DNA of 42,822 nt from a bacterium (GCA_016930535.1 JAFGGN010000104.1:1-42822), one strand, 5' to 3'; shown: positions 31,464 to 39,535, counted from the stretch's first letter. Notes: generated from the letters alone by a model not told the origin. Translations and numbers: made by a program.

Positions 31464-31768
31464 TGACCTCCGTTTATTGTGACAATTTTCAGATTTTTCC
31501 TGCGAATCAATTCCCTCGCCTTGGGTGTGACGATAGTTCCTTCGGGTACGATCACCTCGCCGGTCAGCTCATGCAGCCGCTGAAGGCGGTTTTCCGTGAG
31601 CACCGGTGTTTTGTAGGCGGACATATCGATGGTTTCCGACCTGCTGCGGCCCTGTACTCCGGAAACGGGCGTGCTTCCGCCGTAAACCACGGTCACGTTC
31701 CGGGCCTTCAGTTCCCGGACCACTTCCTGAACGATTCGTACAATAATCTGTTCGATGGATACTTCCAT
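31460..31768 (-). CDS. BMC-associated protein with encapsulation-like N-terminal helix, function unknown
   Basis: A 102-residue protein I cannot assign. Residues 1-22 (MEVSIEQIIVRIVQEVVREL) form an amphipathic helix with the same I-x2-IV-x2-V spacing as the encapsulation peptides on the aldehyde dehydrogenase, aldolase and PduL. A flexible middle (30-50, Gly/Ser rich) is followed by a compact C-terminal module: TENRLQRLHELTGEVIVPEGTIVTPKARELIRRKNLKIV, similar in style to the TP-A-R-D motif end of EutT/EutQ-like proteins. It lies between BMC-P copy 4 and BMC-H copy C, coupled to the latter. Candidate: cargo adaptor or scaffold inside the compartment. AAGGA precedes the ATG. Confidence 0.8.
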   Translation of the reverse strand: MEVSIEQIIVRIVQEVVRELKARNVTVVYGGSTPVSGVQGRSRSETIDMSAYKTPVLTENRLQRLHELTGEVIVPEGTIVTPKARELIRRKNLKIVTINGGQ

Positions 31769-31788
31769 ACGATCCTTTTATCTGGTGA

Positions 31789-32076
31789 TCAGCGCCTGTA
31801 ACTGTTCTTTTTGCCGGCGGACACGGATTCCACGATGCCCACGATGGCATTGTCCGCGGCCACGCCTTTTGTCTGGGCCGTCATGCGTGCCGACGACGAA
31901 GAGCAGACAAGCACAATATCATCATGACGGGCATTGACCGTGTCCACGGATGTGATGCATTTTCCGGTGGACTGCAGTGATTCATCCAGTCCTTCGACAA
32001 TCAGAAGACGAAGGCCCGTTGTTTTGCCCGTTTTCTGTGTGGCAATCACCTGACCGATCACGCGACCGAACTGCAT
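31789..32076 (-). CDS. BMC-P shell vertex protein (EutN/CcmL family), copy 4
   Basis: A 95-residue EutN/CcmL protein: MQFGRVIGQVIATQKTGKTTGLRLLIVEGLD, CITSVDTVNARHDDIVLVCSSSSARMT, terminal NAIVGIVESVSAGKKNSYRR with a basic tail absent from the others. Separated from the other three BMC-P genes by six genes, and directly follows pduL by nine bases. AAGGAG precedes the ATG. Confidence 0.93.
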   Translation of the reverse strand: MQFGRVIGQVIATQKTGKTTGLRLLIVEGLDESLQSTGKCITSVDTVNARHDDIVLVCSSSSARMTAQTKGVAADNAIVGIVESVSAGKKNSYRR

Positions 32077-32085
32077 GCGTTCTCC

Positions 32086-32844
32086 TTAACTTTTTCCCAG
32101 AAATTCGGCATTTGAACCGCAGAGGCTGCCCGTTGCATTGGCTTCATCCGTATCGAGATGCAGCTGCAGCTTCCAGCTGTCATTCACACGCACAAGCACG
32201 TTCTCAAAAATGGTCGGCTTGCTTCCGCGCAGCCGCACGCTGCACAGATCCCCGGCCCGGACACCCAGATTTTCCGCGTCCTTTCCGGGCATATGAATGT
32301 GCCGGCTGGCCACGATGGCGCAATGCGGCAGGTAAACCGAACCGGCAGGGCCGACGAGCGTCAGCGGCGCGGCTCCGTCCAGATTTCCCGAATCGCGCAC
32401 CGGAGCGGCGATGCCCAGGAACACCGAATCCGTCGTGGACAGTTCCACCTGGTCGTATTTGCGCAGCGGGCCCAGAATACGTACATTCTGAATGGAGCGC
32501 ATTTTCGAGCCCACGATGGTCACGGTCTGTTTGGCCGCAAAATCGTCCGGCTGATAGAGCTGTCTGTATTTCTCGAGTACCGCTCCTTTGCCGAAAAGAG
32601 TTACCAGCGTTTCAGCCGTCAGGTGAATGTGCCGGTTTGAAACGCCCAGCGGAATCAGCGGTTTTCCATTGTTTTCCCCGCATGAGTCCCTGGGGCCTTT
32701 TCCCAGGGTTCGCATGACCTCTTCGACGATTTGATCGACGACATGGCCGTCCAATCCGGCGACTGTACCCGGCCCGATTCCGGCCTGCGAGGCGCATGCA
32801 CCGCATTCCTGGCAGTAAGAGGCAAGACCTTTGAGATTCACCAT
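32086..32844 (-). CDS. pduL: Phosphate acyltransferase PduL, BMC cargo
   Basis: A 252-residue PduL-type phosphotransacylase. The two zinc-binding half-domains are marked by VSNRHIHLT and VASRHIHMPG, with LQLHLDTDEANA closing the site. It transfers the acyl group from CoA to phosphate inside the compartment, recycling CoA; here probably lactyl-CoA to lactyl phosphate. Residues 35-49 (VVDQIVEEVMRTLGK) are the encapsulation helix. N-terminal to it is an unusual CxxCxxC motif (Cys11, Cys14, Cys17; SYCQECGACAS). The ATG at 32844 comes 13 bases after the sorC stop; a longer frame to 32889 would overlap sorC by 32 bases and lacks a ribosome-binding site. Confidence 0.92.
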   Translation of the reverse strand: MVNLKGLASYCQECGACASQAGIGPGTVAGLDGHVVDQIVEEVMRTLGKGPRDSCGENNGKPLIPLGVSNRHIHLTAETLVTLFGKGAVLEKYRQLYQPDDFAAKQTVTIVGSKMRSIQNVRILGPLRKYDQVELSTTDSVFLGIAAPVRDSGNLDGAAPLTLVGPAGSVYLPHCAIVASRHIHMPGKDAENLGVRAGDLCSVRLRGSKPTIFENVLVRVNDSWKLQLHLDTDEANATGSLCGSNAEFLGKS

Positions 32845-32857
32845 ATTTTGATCCGAT

Positions 32858-33799
32858 TTATTGTAACAAACATTCTGCGATCTGATCATCCGTGATCAGG
32901 ACATTGAAATAACCGCCGGCCAGTCCCGCCCTGATCACGGTTTCCTTTTCACGCCCGCCCGCCACGGCGATGGAATAAGGCGCTTTTTTCAGGTCCGAGA
33001 ACTCCGCGGCCACGGTTCTGGCATCGAGTTCCGGCCAGCAGATTTCACCCTGTTCCGTGATCATGCGGCAGCATATATCCCCGACAGCGCCGGCACGGCC
33101 GAGTATGTCCACTTCTGCGGGAGACAGATAGTCGGCCTGAATCAGCAGGGAGTCCGGTTTGAAGGTGCCGGCGGAACAGACCACGATATCGGCCCGTTTC
33201 AGCATGTTCAGGGTCTCGTATATCCGTTTGTCGGAAACCATGGCCTCTTTTACGGTCCGGCTGTCCACGATGGCCGGCAGGAGAAGGAAGAAGGATTTTG
33301 CCCTGAAATTTTCACCGAAGCGCTGTGCGATTTCACTGGCATGCGGATCGAATTCGGCATGCGTGATTCCGCCGACGGCCTGAACCACGGTCATGTTCTT
33401 TACAGGTCTGGGCGTCAGATGATTCACGACTTCCCGCATGGTCGTGCCCCAGGACACGGCCATGGTGCAGCCGTCGAATACCAGTCCGTTCAGATAAACG
33501 GCCGCTGCCTGTCCCAGGCGTTTTTTTGTCTCCTGAACGGAATGCGGATCCGCGGGCACGACGATTGCGTTTTTCAGTTTGAATTTTTCCTTCAGGGCCT
33601 GCTCGATATGACTGCCGCGGCTTGCCGGATCCACAATTTCTATCTTTACGATACCCTCATCCCGGGCCTGCTGAAGCAGGCGGGATACACCGGGCCTGGA
33701 AATGCCGATTTTTCCGGCGATTTGCTGCTGGCTCATCTGATGGATATAATACAGACGGGCCGTCTCAACGAGCAGGGCGATATGAGGATCAGGATTCAT
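32858..33799 (-). CDS. SorC-family sugar-responsive transcriptional regulator of the BMC operon
   Basis: About 313 residues. N-terminal winged helix (5-55): LVETARLYYIHQMSQQQIAGKIGISRPGVSRLLQQARDEGIV. The C-terminal effector domain (about 60-313) is the SorC/DeoR-type sugar-phosphate-binding fold, with VVQAVGGI, VCSAGTF and GDICCRMI segments. It would sense a phosphorylated sugar intermediate. The ATG at 33799 was chosen over a TTG at 33814 because that TTG lies inside an operator palindrome; AGG is six bases upstream. First gene of the leftward BMC operon, so autoregulated through the two palindromes just upstream. Confidence 0.9.
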   Translation of the reverse strand: MNPDPHIALLVETARLYYIHQMSQQQIAGKIGISRPGVSRLLQQARDEGIVKIEIVDPASRGSHIEQALKEKFKLKNAIVVPADPHSVQETKKRLGQAAAVYLNGLVFDGCTMAVSWGTTMREVVNHLTPRPVKNMTVVQAVGGITHAEFDPHASEIAQRFGENFRAKSFFLLLPAIVDSRTVKEAMVSDKRIYETLNMLKRADIVVCSAGTFKPDSLLIQADYLSPAEVDILGRAGAVGDICCRMITEQGEICWPELDARTVAAEFSDLKKAPYSIAVAGGREKETVIRAGLAGGYFNVLITDDQIAECLLQ

Positions 33800-33807
33800 A
33801 TTTGACC

Positions 33808-33870
33808 TGAACAAATGTTCATATATTGTGAACCAATGTTCAGAATACGAAAAAAAAGGGGATTTGTCAA
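33808..33870 (-). promoter_or_regulatory. Promoter and twin operators of the BMC operon
   Basis: On the minus strand TTGACA (33865-33870), 17 bases, TATTCT (33842-33847). Two 14-bp palindromes follow: TGAACCAATGTTCA (33829-33842, touching the -10 and covering the expected start site) and TGAACAAATGTTCA (33808-33821). Their starts are 21 bp apart, two helical turns, as expected for cooperative binding by a regulator such as the adjacent SorC protein. The first has one arm mismatch, the second is perfect. Confidence 0.75.
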
Positions 33871-33898
33871 GTAAAATTTTAAAAAATTTTGTTATCCA

Positions 33899-33933
33899 TT
33901 GTTTTTATCTGTTCAATTCAGTATTATTGAACA
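33899..33933 (+). promoter_or_regulatory. Candidate GH5 promoter with everted TGTTCAA/TTGAACA half-sites
   Basis: TTGTTT (33899-33904), 17 bases, TATTAT (33922-33927) reads as a weak promoter whose start would fall on or next to the ATG at 33933. TGTTCAA (33910-33916) and TTGAACA (33927-33933) are perfect inverted copies 10 bases apart, made of the same half-site as the SorC operators but pointing outwards. The site could tie the GH5 gene to the BMC regulator. Confidence 0.4.
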
Positions 33934-35891
33934 TGAAGTATTTTTGGTCAGGGTTCGTTCTCGTTCTGCTCATTCATGCGGGAGCAGGCGCGGCGATTCC
34001 GGAACCGCCGTTCAAACGAGGGGTCAATCTCGAGGCATGGTTCCGCAATGTCGGCAGCGCGCAGGGAATTCAGTTCGAGAAGTTCACAAAGACGGATTTC
34101 GGGAATATCCGGTCGCTTGGATGCGATCACGTGCGCCTGCCGATCGGATTCATGGACCTGTCCGGTCCGCCCCCGGATCATGTGCTGGATCCCCTGTTTT
34201 TCTTTTTTCTCGATCAGGTGGCGGACTGGTGCGAGGAACTGGGGCTTTATCTCATTCTCGACAATCACACCTTCGATCCTTCCGAAAGCACGGGCCAGGA
34301 TATTCTGGATCACCTGATTCCCGTATGGACCCAGGTCGCGGAACGATACAAAAACCGGTCGCGCCTCATCCTCTATGAAATCCTGAACGAGCCTCACGGG
34401 ATTTCGGACGCGGTGTGGAACGATGTGCAGTGGCAGGTGGTTCAGGCCATACGGGCCGTGGATACGCTGCATACGCTCGTGGTGGGACCGGCAAGCTGGA
34501 ACAGCTACACGCATCTGGACCAGCTGCCGGTGTACCCGGATACGAATCTGATCTATACGTTTCATTTTTACGATCCCTTTCTCTTCACGCATCAGGGGGC
34601 GGACTGGACCGATCCGTCCATGGAATCCCTGGCCGGTGTACCCTATCCGTACGATGCATCACGCATGCCCGTGTGCCCCCAGGAGCTCAAGGGCACCTGG
34701 GTCGGCAGCAGCTACAACGCATATCCGTCCGATGGCAACGTCGGTTTTATCCGGTCCCTCCTCGATATTGCGGTCCGTTTCGGCGAGGACAGGCAGGTAC
34801 CGCTCTGGTGCGGCGAATTCGGCGTATTTATCCCCAACAGCCCCGCAGAGGACCGGGCGCAGTGGCACATGGACGTACGCAGCATTCTGGAGACAAACAG
34901 TATCGCCTGGACACTCTGGGAATATGCCGGGGGATTCGGTATTTTCAATTCCGGTTCATACGGCCTTTTCGGTTCGGATGTCAACGTGCCCCTGACCGAA
35001 GCGCTGGGCCTGACCGCACCGCCGCAGACGCCTTATATTCCGCAGCCCGATTCCGCGGGATTCGTCATCTATGACGATGTGGTCCGGAAAAACGTCATTC
35101 AGGGCAGCTGGCTGGGTGATGCGTCCGTGAGTTATTATTCCGGTGCGGATCCTGCGGCCGGAAATTACTGCATCGAATGGTCCGGCGCATCCCAGTACAA
35201 TGCACTGGGTTTCCGTTTTGTCCCGGTCAGGGACCTCACCCGGCTGAGGGACGAAAATTTCCGGCTGGATTTCTGGATACGGGGCGAACCCGGATTTCCG
35301 GGACTCGATGTCCGCTTTCTGGATACGGACATGGAGGATCCCGCCGACCATCCCTGGCGCATGCGTGTGACCCTGAATTCGGGTAATGTGACATGGGACG
35401 GCACCTGGCAGCACATGCGCCTGCTTCTCAGGGATTTTTCGGAGCAGGGCGCCTGGGATGACAACACCTGGTTCAATCCCGAAGGACTTTTTGACTGGTC
35501 CGCTGTCGATGCGTTTGAAATCGTGGCCGAACAGGCCGCCCTGACCGGCGAAACCGTGTATTTCGACGAAATCCGGATCATGACCGGACCGGACATAACC
35601 GGGTGCCCGGCAGGAGCGGCCGCACCGTCTGCAGTCCGGCTGAATCCGCTGTTTCCCAATCCCTTCAACCAGGGCGCCCGGATTTCATTCGATCTGCCGT
35701 CCGGAACGCATGTCCGTCTCGAGGTATTCAATGTCGCCGGGCAGCGGATGGCGGTTCTGGAAAACCGGGAATTCGAAGCGGGTTCACATGACGTGATCTG
35801 GCAGCCGGCGGGCCTGTCTTCCGGACTCTATCTGATCCGTCTGCAGACGGGATCCGTCCTGCGGATGCGGCGCTGTGTTCTGCTGAAGTAG
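33933..35891 (+). CDS. Secreted GH5 glycoside hydrolase with a CBM-like domain and T9SS sorting domain
   Basis: A 652-residue secreted enzyme. Signal peptide (YFWSGFVLVLLIHAGAGA), then a GH5 barrel (about 25-350): KRGVNLEAWF, CDHVRLPIGF, acid/base Glu153 in EILNEPHG, nucleophile Glu295 in LWCGEFGVF. Residues about 375-565 are a beta-sandwich similar to CBM11/galactose-binding modules (VIYDD opening, WIRGEPGFPGLDVRFLD, VYFDEIRI ending). The last ~80 residues are a type A T9SS sorting domain: FPNPFNQG, LEVFNVAGQRM, GLSSGLYLIRLQTG. The ATG at 33933 is used; no ribosome-binding site is visible and the mRNA may be leaderless. It is divergent from sorC across a shared control region, so it may be co-regulated with the BMC genes. 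Confidence 0.88.
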   Translation: MKYFWSGFVLVLLIHAGAGAAIPEPPFKRGVNLEAWFRNVGSAQGIQFEKFTKTDFGNIRSLGCDHVRLPIGFMDLSGPPPDHVLDPLFFFFLDQVADWCEELGLYLILDNHTFDPSESTGQDILDHLIPVWTQVAERYKNRSRLILYEILNEPHGISDAVWNDVQWQVVQAIRAVDTLHTLVVGPASWNSYTHLDQLPVYPDTNLIYTFHFYDPFLFTHQGADWTDPSMESLAGVPYPYDASRMPVCPQELKGTWVGSSYNAYPSDGNVGFIRSLLDIAVRFGEDRQVPLWCGEFGVFIPNSPAEDRAQWHMDVRSILETNSIAWTLWEYAGGFGIFNSGSYGLFGSDVNVPLTEALGLTAPPQTPYIPQPDSAGFVIYDDVVRKNVIQGSWLGDASVSYYSGADPAAGNYCIEWSGASQYNALGFRFVPVRDLTRLRDENFRLDFWIRGEPGFPGLDVRFLDTDMEDPADHPWRMRVTLNSGNVTWDGTWQHMRLLLRDFSEQGAWDDNTWFNPEGLFDWSAVDAFEIVAEQAALTGETVYFDEIRIMTGPDITGCPAGAAAPSAVRLNPLFPNPFNQGARISFDLPSGTHVRLEVFNVAGQRMAVLENREFEAGSHDVIWQPAGLSSGLYLIRLQTGSVLRMRRCVLLK

Positions 35892-35909
35892 AACCGGTTT
35901 CATTGGGTA

Positions 35910-35938
35910 TTGACATTTTCACGCATAATCCGTAAAAT
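35910..35938 (+). promoter_or_regulatory. Sigma70-type promoter of trkH
   Basis: TTGACA (35910-35915), 17 bases, TAAAAT (35933-35938), 40 bases before the trkH ATG. It starts 19 bases after the GH5 stop codon. Confidence 0.65.
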
Positions 35939-35977
35939 GAGAGAGAAACACCGCCCTGAATTTGATTACGGGATCCC

Positions 35978-37518
35978 ATGAGAAATTCAGCCCGACGAAA
36001 CCGTTTTGAAACGATACATATCGTTTTCAATGCACTCGCCTCCCTGTTTTTTCTCTTTTCACTCATTGTTCTGATCCCCCTTGTTTTTGTATTTCTCTAC
36101 CGTGAATATCAGCTGGGTTATCATACACTGGCCGCCTTTCTGATACCTGCAGTTCTGTCGGCTCTCGTGGGCCTTGTTTTAAGGGCGAATTTTCACGGAG
36201 GAACGATCAATACGCTTCAGGCCATGCTGATCTGCAGCTGCGCCTGGATCGGATTTTCCGCCATCGGCGCGCTTCCGTTCGTCATCGGCATCGGTGCCGG
36301 CTATGTGGATGGTGTGTTCGAGACCATGAGCGGATTTACCACCACGGGCATTACCATGTTCACTGGTCTGGATGCCATGCCTAAAAGCATTCTGTTCTGG
36401 CGCAGCTGGACACAATGGCTGGGCGGTCTCGGCATACTCACTTTTTTCCTGGCCGTGGTGAATCAGGGAGGGGGGGCTCACCGTCTTTTCGGAGCCGAGA
36501 GCCATAAGATGGATGTGGGAAGGCCCATACCGGGGCTGGCCCATACCATCACGGTTCTCTGGCTCATTTACGGGCTGTTCACGGTCAGCGTTATCGCGGG
36601 ATTGCGATTGGCCGGCATGCCCCTGTTCGACAGTCTGTGCCATGCATTTACGGCCCTGTGTCCACCGGCGGTTTTTCTCCCCATGATGCGAGCATCGAGC
36701 ATTACAGGCTGTACGGGTTTGTTCATTATCGCTCCATGGAATACATTCTGATTCTTGGCATGCTTCTCGGGGGCATCAATTTTCTCATTCATTACCGTGT
36801 ACTCAAGGGGCAGTGGAAGGCGCTGGGCGACAACACCGAGATGCGGTTATGGTGGGGTCTGATCGCCGGCTTCGTATTGATCATTCTGCTGGAGCGGACC
36901 GTGAAGGCCGGGGCATTTTTATCCGCCGTGACCGGGACGGCACCGTTTCTTTCCGTTCTTGAGGAGAATACGCGCCTCGTGCTGTTCCAGGTGATTTCCA
37001 TTCTCACCACAACGGGATTCGGCACCCGGGATATCGGGGACCCGTTTTTCGGACACGCGGCCAGGCAGATGTTCCTCGTGATGATGGTGATCGGCGGATG
37101 TGTCGGTTCAACGGGCGGCGGAATCAAGGTGCTGCGAATCGGCATTCTGCTGCAGCTGGCGAAGCAGCAGGTCTATCGCCTCAGGACACCGCCGCGCGCC
37201 GTTACCCGTGTGCTGATCGACGGAAAACCCGTGGATGAACGCGAGATTTACCGCGTCAGCAGCCTGTTTTTCATGTGGATCGCATTGCTCGTGATCGGCG
37301 GATGCTGCACGGCGCTGCTGTCCGGATGGGACATGACCCAGTCTTTTTCGGGTATGTTCAGCGCCCTGGGCAACATCGGTCCCTGTTTCATTCCGGTCAG
37401 TGGTATGGGACAATTGCACGCCCTGATTAAAATCGTGTATATATTCGGCATGCTGGCAGGGCGGCTCGAAATTCTTCCGGTGCTGCTTCTGTTTCACAGG
37501 AAGGCGTGGAGAGGATAA
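35978..37518 (+). pseudogene. trkH: TrkH/KtrB-type potassium transporter subunit, frameshifted
   Basis: A Trk-family K+ channel-transporter split between two frames: 35978 to about 36657, and about 36657 to 37518. Joined, they give about 510 residues, normal for TrkH. Four pore loops are visible: TTTGIT, STGGFS, TTGFGTRD and SALGNIGP. The break falls inside the second selectivity-filter loop: frame one reads HAFTALCPPAV and frame two resumes VSTGGFSPHDAS. The local sequence CTGTGTCCACC would be in frame as CTGTCCACC, so a TG duplication at 36657-36660 is the simplest cause. It may be a real mutation or an assembly error; all downstream residues look conserved, favouring error or a very recent event. 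trkA follows. Confidence 0.85.
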
Positions 37519-37522
37519 GGGC

Positions 37523-37712
37523 AAGAACAAAGAACAAAGAACAAAGAACAAAGAGCAAAGAACAAAGAGCAAAGAGCAAAGAGCAAAGAACAAAGACAGA
37601 ACATCGTTAAATTCGGAGCGTGAAACGGAGCTTTGGAGAGACGGTGAAATGGAGATCAGGGATGCTTGGGTTCTCCGGTTCCTTCCATCTCCGTTTCTCC
37701 GTTTCGTCCCAA
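37523..37712. repeat. 7-bp tandem array plus inverted CCGTTTC module (tract 7)
   Basis: Eleven consecutive 7-bp units AAGAACA/AAGAGCA (37523-37599), starting four bases after the trkH stop, followed by GAAACGGAG (37622-37630) and two CTCCGTTTC copies (37689-37697, 37697-37705) that can fold back on it. The tract separates trkH from trkA. Confidence 0.9.
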
Positions 37713-37773
37713 GGCCTGAGACAGAAATATTTTATCTGAAGTAAGATCAGATTAAATCAGAAAGGAAATTTCC

Positions 37774-38442
37774 ATGTACGTCATCGTTGCCGGTGCGGGC
37801 GTGATCGGACAGGAGATCACCAAACAGCTGGTCAAGAACAAGCATGACGTGGTCGTGATCGACAATAATGCGCAGGTCTGCGAAGCCATTTATGCGGAAA
37901 CCGGCGCGCTGACCCTTCATGGAAGCGCCACGGATATACAGATATTAAAAAACGCCGGAGCTGAAAAGGCGGATGTGCTGATATGCCTGATGGGGCAGCC
38001 TGCGGACAATATCGCATGTTCCCTGATTGCGAGGAGCCTAGGCATCGAACAGATCATTGCCAGAAACCGTGTGCCGGCTTATGAGGAAGCGTTTATACAG
38101 GCGGGGGTCACATGTATCGTCCGAATGACGGACCTGCTGGTCAATGAACTCATGATGGAAGTGGAACAGCCCGCGGTCCGAAAAATATCGACCATCGGTG
38201 AAGGCAAGGCGGAGGTGTATTCCATCCTCATTCCTGAAAAAGCCGGATGCATCGGTCTTTCGATCAGCCAGATTGCCCAGAACAAGAAATTCCCGACCGA
38301 GAGCGTGTTCATGGGTATTTACAGGGATAATGATGAATTTCTGATTCCGCGCGGCAATCATGTGATCAGGGCCAATGACATTATTTTTCTCGTTTCCACG
38401 GGCCGGCATATCAATCAGGCCGCCGAATTTTTAACCCGATGA
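37774..38442 (+). CDS. trkA: TrkA/KtrA-type potassium uptake regulatory protein
   Basis: A 222-residue cytoplasmic RCK protein: Rossmann NAD(H)/ATP-binding RCK_N domain (1-125; opening VIVAGAGVIGQEITKQL, Asp31-type acidic residue in VVVIDNN, HGSATD) and an RCK_C domain (about 140-222; GLSISQIAQNKKF, GNHVIRANDIIFLVS). It gates the TrkH/KtrB pore encoded upstream in response to bound nucleotide. Length is that of one-unit KtrA rather than the duplicated E. coli TrkA. AAAGGA eight bases before the ATG. A 255-base repeat-filled gap separates it from trkH. Confidence 0.93.
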   Translation: MYVIVAGAGVIGQEITKQLVKNKHDVVVIDNNAQVCEAIYAETGALTLHGSATDIQILKNAGAEKADVLICLMGQPADNIACSLIARSLGIEQIIARNRVPAYEEAFIQAGVTCIVRMTDLLVNELMMEVEQPAVRKISTIGEGKAEVYSILIPEKAGCIGLSISQIAQNKKFPTESVFMGIYRDNDEFLIPRGNHVIRANDIIFLVSTGRHINQAAEFLTR

Positions 38443-38452
38443 GACCTCGATC

Positions 38453-39535
38453 ATGCAGCAGATGAAATCGATGCGGCTTGTCCTGTTGGTCGCGGCCGGC
38501 ATGGCCTCCGGCGCCGGATCGCAGACCCTGACCGAATCCCTGATCCGGGATTCGCTGTTCCTGGATATTCCCGTCATCGAGGCGGAGAATGTGCCGTTTT
38601 CTGTGGATTCCGTATCGGATGACCGCGGTGTACCTGATCCCCGTCTCGTGGCTGTGGACGAGGTATCCAAATACTTCTACGTCCCTGTCGACCGTTTTAT
38701 CATAACCGGCCGGCCGCTTGCTGCCCTGATTCAGGACCGGTTTCAATCCGGATCCGACCATTCGGATGCACACATCCGGTTAGGTCTCGACCATTTCAGG
38801 CTGCAGCGCAGCACAGTGGCATTGTTTTTCAAACATGTCCGGCTCAATGCGGCCGTATCCCTGCATTCCGGTCCGGACCGGTCCGTGCCGGAGCGGACTC
38901 TCGTTTTCGATAAGGGAATCACCCGGTTTTTTATCGGCAATCCGATGAAAAAGGGATATGAAACCGTGCTCCGGTCATGGCTCGGGGATATTCCCGGGGC
39001 CGTTTGTTCCGCGGACGCGTATATACGGAGCGGGTCCGGGTGTCCTCCCGCGGGACTCGTGCCCGCTGAAACAGGATCGTCATGGATGCGGCTCAACATG
39101 ACCGGCGACCTGATCGCGACCCCGGAAGAAACGATCATGGACGGCCGGATTTTCTTTTCCTATCCGGAAACCGCTTTGTGGACGACCCGGTTCGACGGAC
39201 TGCTCCGGTTCCGTTCCGGCAAAAAGCGGGACAGCGTCGAATGGGGCATCGTGAACGTATCGGCCGCGCGGCGGCTGAATCGGGACTGGCGGCTCCTGTT
39301 CAGAACGCATCTGCTTCTGGGACTGAACCGATGGAAGGACATGAAAACCGCGGACCATGAACTATACGATGCCCTGATCGGGGATTTTTGCCTCGTACAG
39401 GGGCTGGGCTATCAGCCTCTGCATGCACGGTCGCTTTTGTTCGGCGCCGGTTTTTACCAAGGCATGACCGTTATTTATTCCGAGGGGATTCGTTTTCAGT
39501 TCGGTCTGGTGGTTCATACCGGGGTGACGCTATGA
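38453..39535 (+). CDS. Exported protein of unknown function, first gene of a TonB-receptor unit
   Basis: A 360-residue protein with a signal peptide (RLVLLVAAGMASGAGSQ). I recognise no domain. The C-terminal third (about 215-360) alternates hydrophobic and polar residues with aromatic girdle positions (RIFFSYPETALWTTRFDGLLRF, LLFGAGFYQGMTVIY, FQFGLVVHTGVTL), which suggests beta-strands of a small outer-membrane barrel or a barrel-associated protein. Its stop overlaps the start of the TonB receptor by four bases (ATGA), so it is translationally coupled to it and probably works with it. The start could also be an ATG four or seven codons further in; the ribosome-binding site is weak. It begins 10 bases after trkA. 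Confidence 0.7.
   Translation: MQQMKSMRLVLLVAAGMASGAGSQTLTESLIRDSLFLDIPVIEAENVPFSVDSVSDDRGVPDPRLVAVDEVSKYFYVPVDRFIITGRPLAALIQDRFQSGSDHSDAHIRLGLDHFRLQRSTVALFFKHVRLNAAVSLHSGPDRSVPERTLVFDKGITRFFIGNPMKKGYETVLRSWLGDIPGAVCSADAYIRSGSGCPPAGLVPAETGSSWMRLNMTGDLIATPEETIMDGRIFFSYPETALWTTRFDGLLRFRSGKKRDSVEWGIVNVSAARRLNRDWRLLFRTHLLLGLNRWKDMKTADHELYDALIGDFCLVQGLGYQPLHARSLLFGAGFYQGMTVIYSEGIRFQFGLVVHTGVTL

Noticed and set aside
36637..37518. Independent TrkH-like gene starting at 36637
   Set aside because: It lacks the N-terminal half and a ribosome-binding site; it is the continuation of the frameshifted trkH.
37523..37599. Coding repeat or transposon end
   Set aside because: A 7-bp period without target duplication, terminal inverted repeats or transposase; treated as a simple non-coding array.
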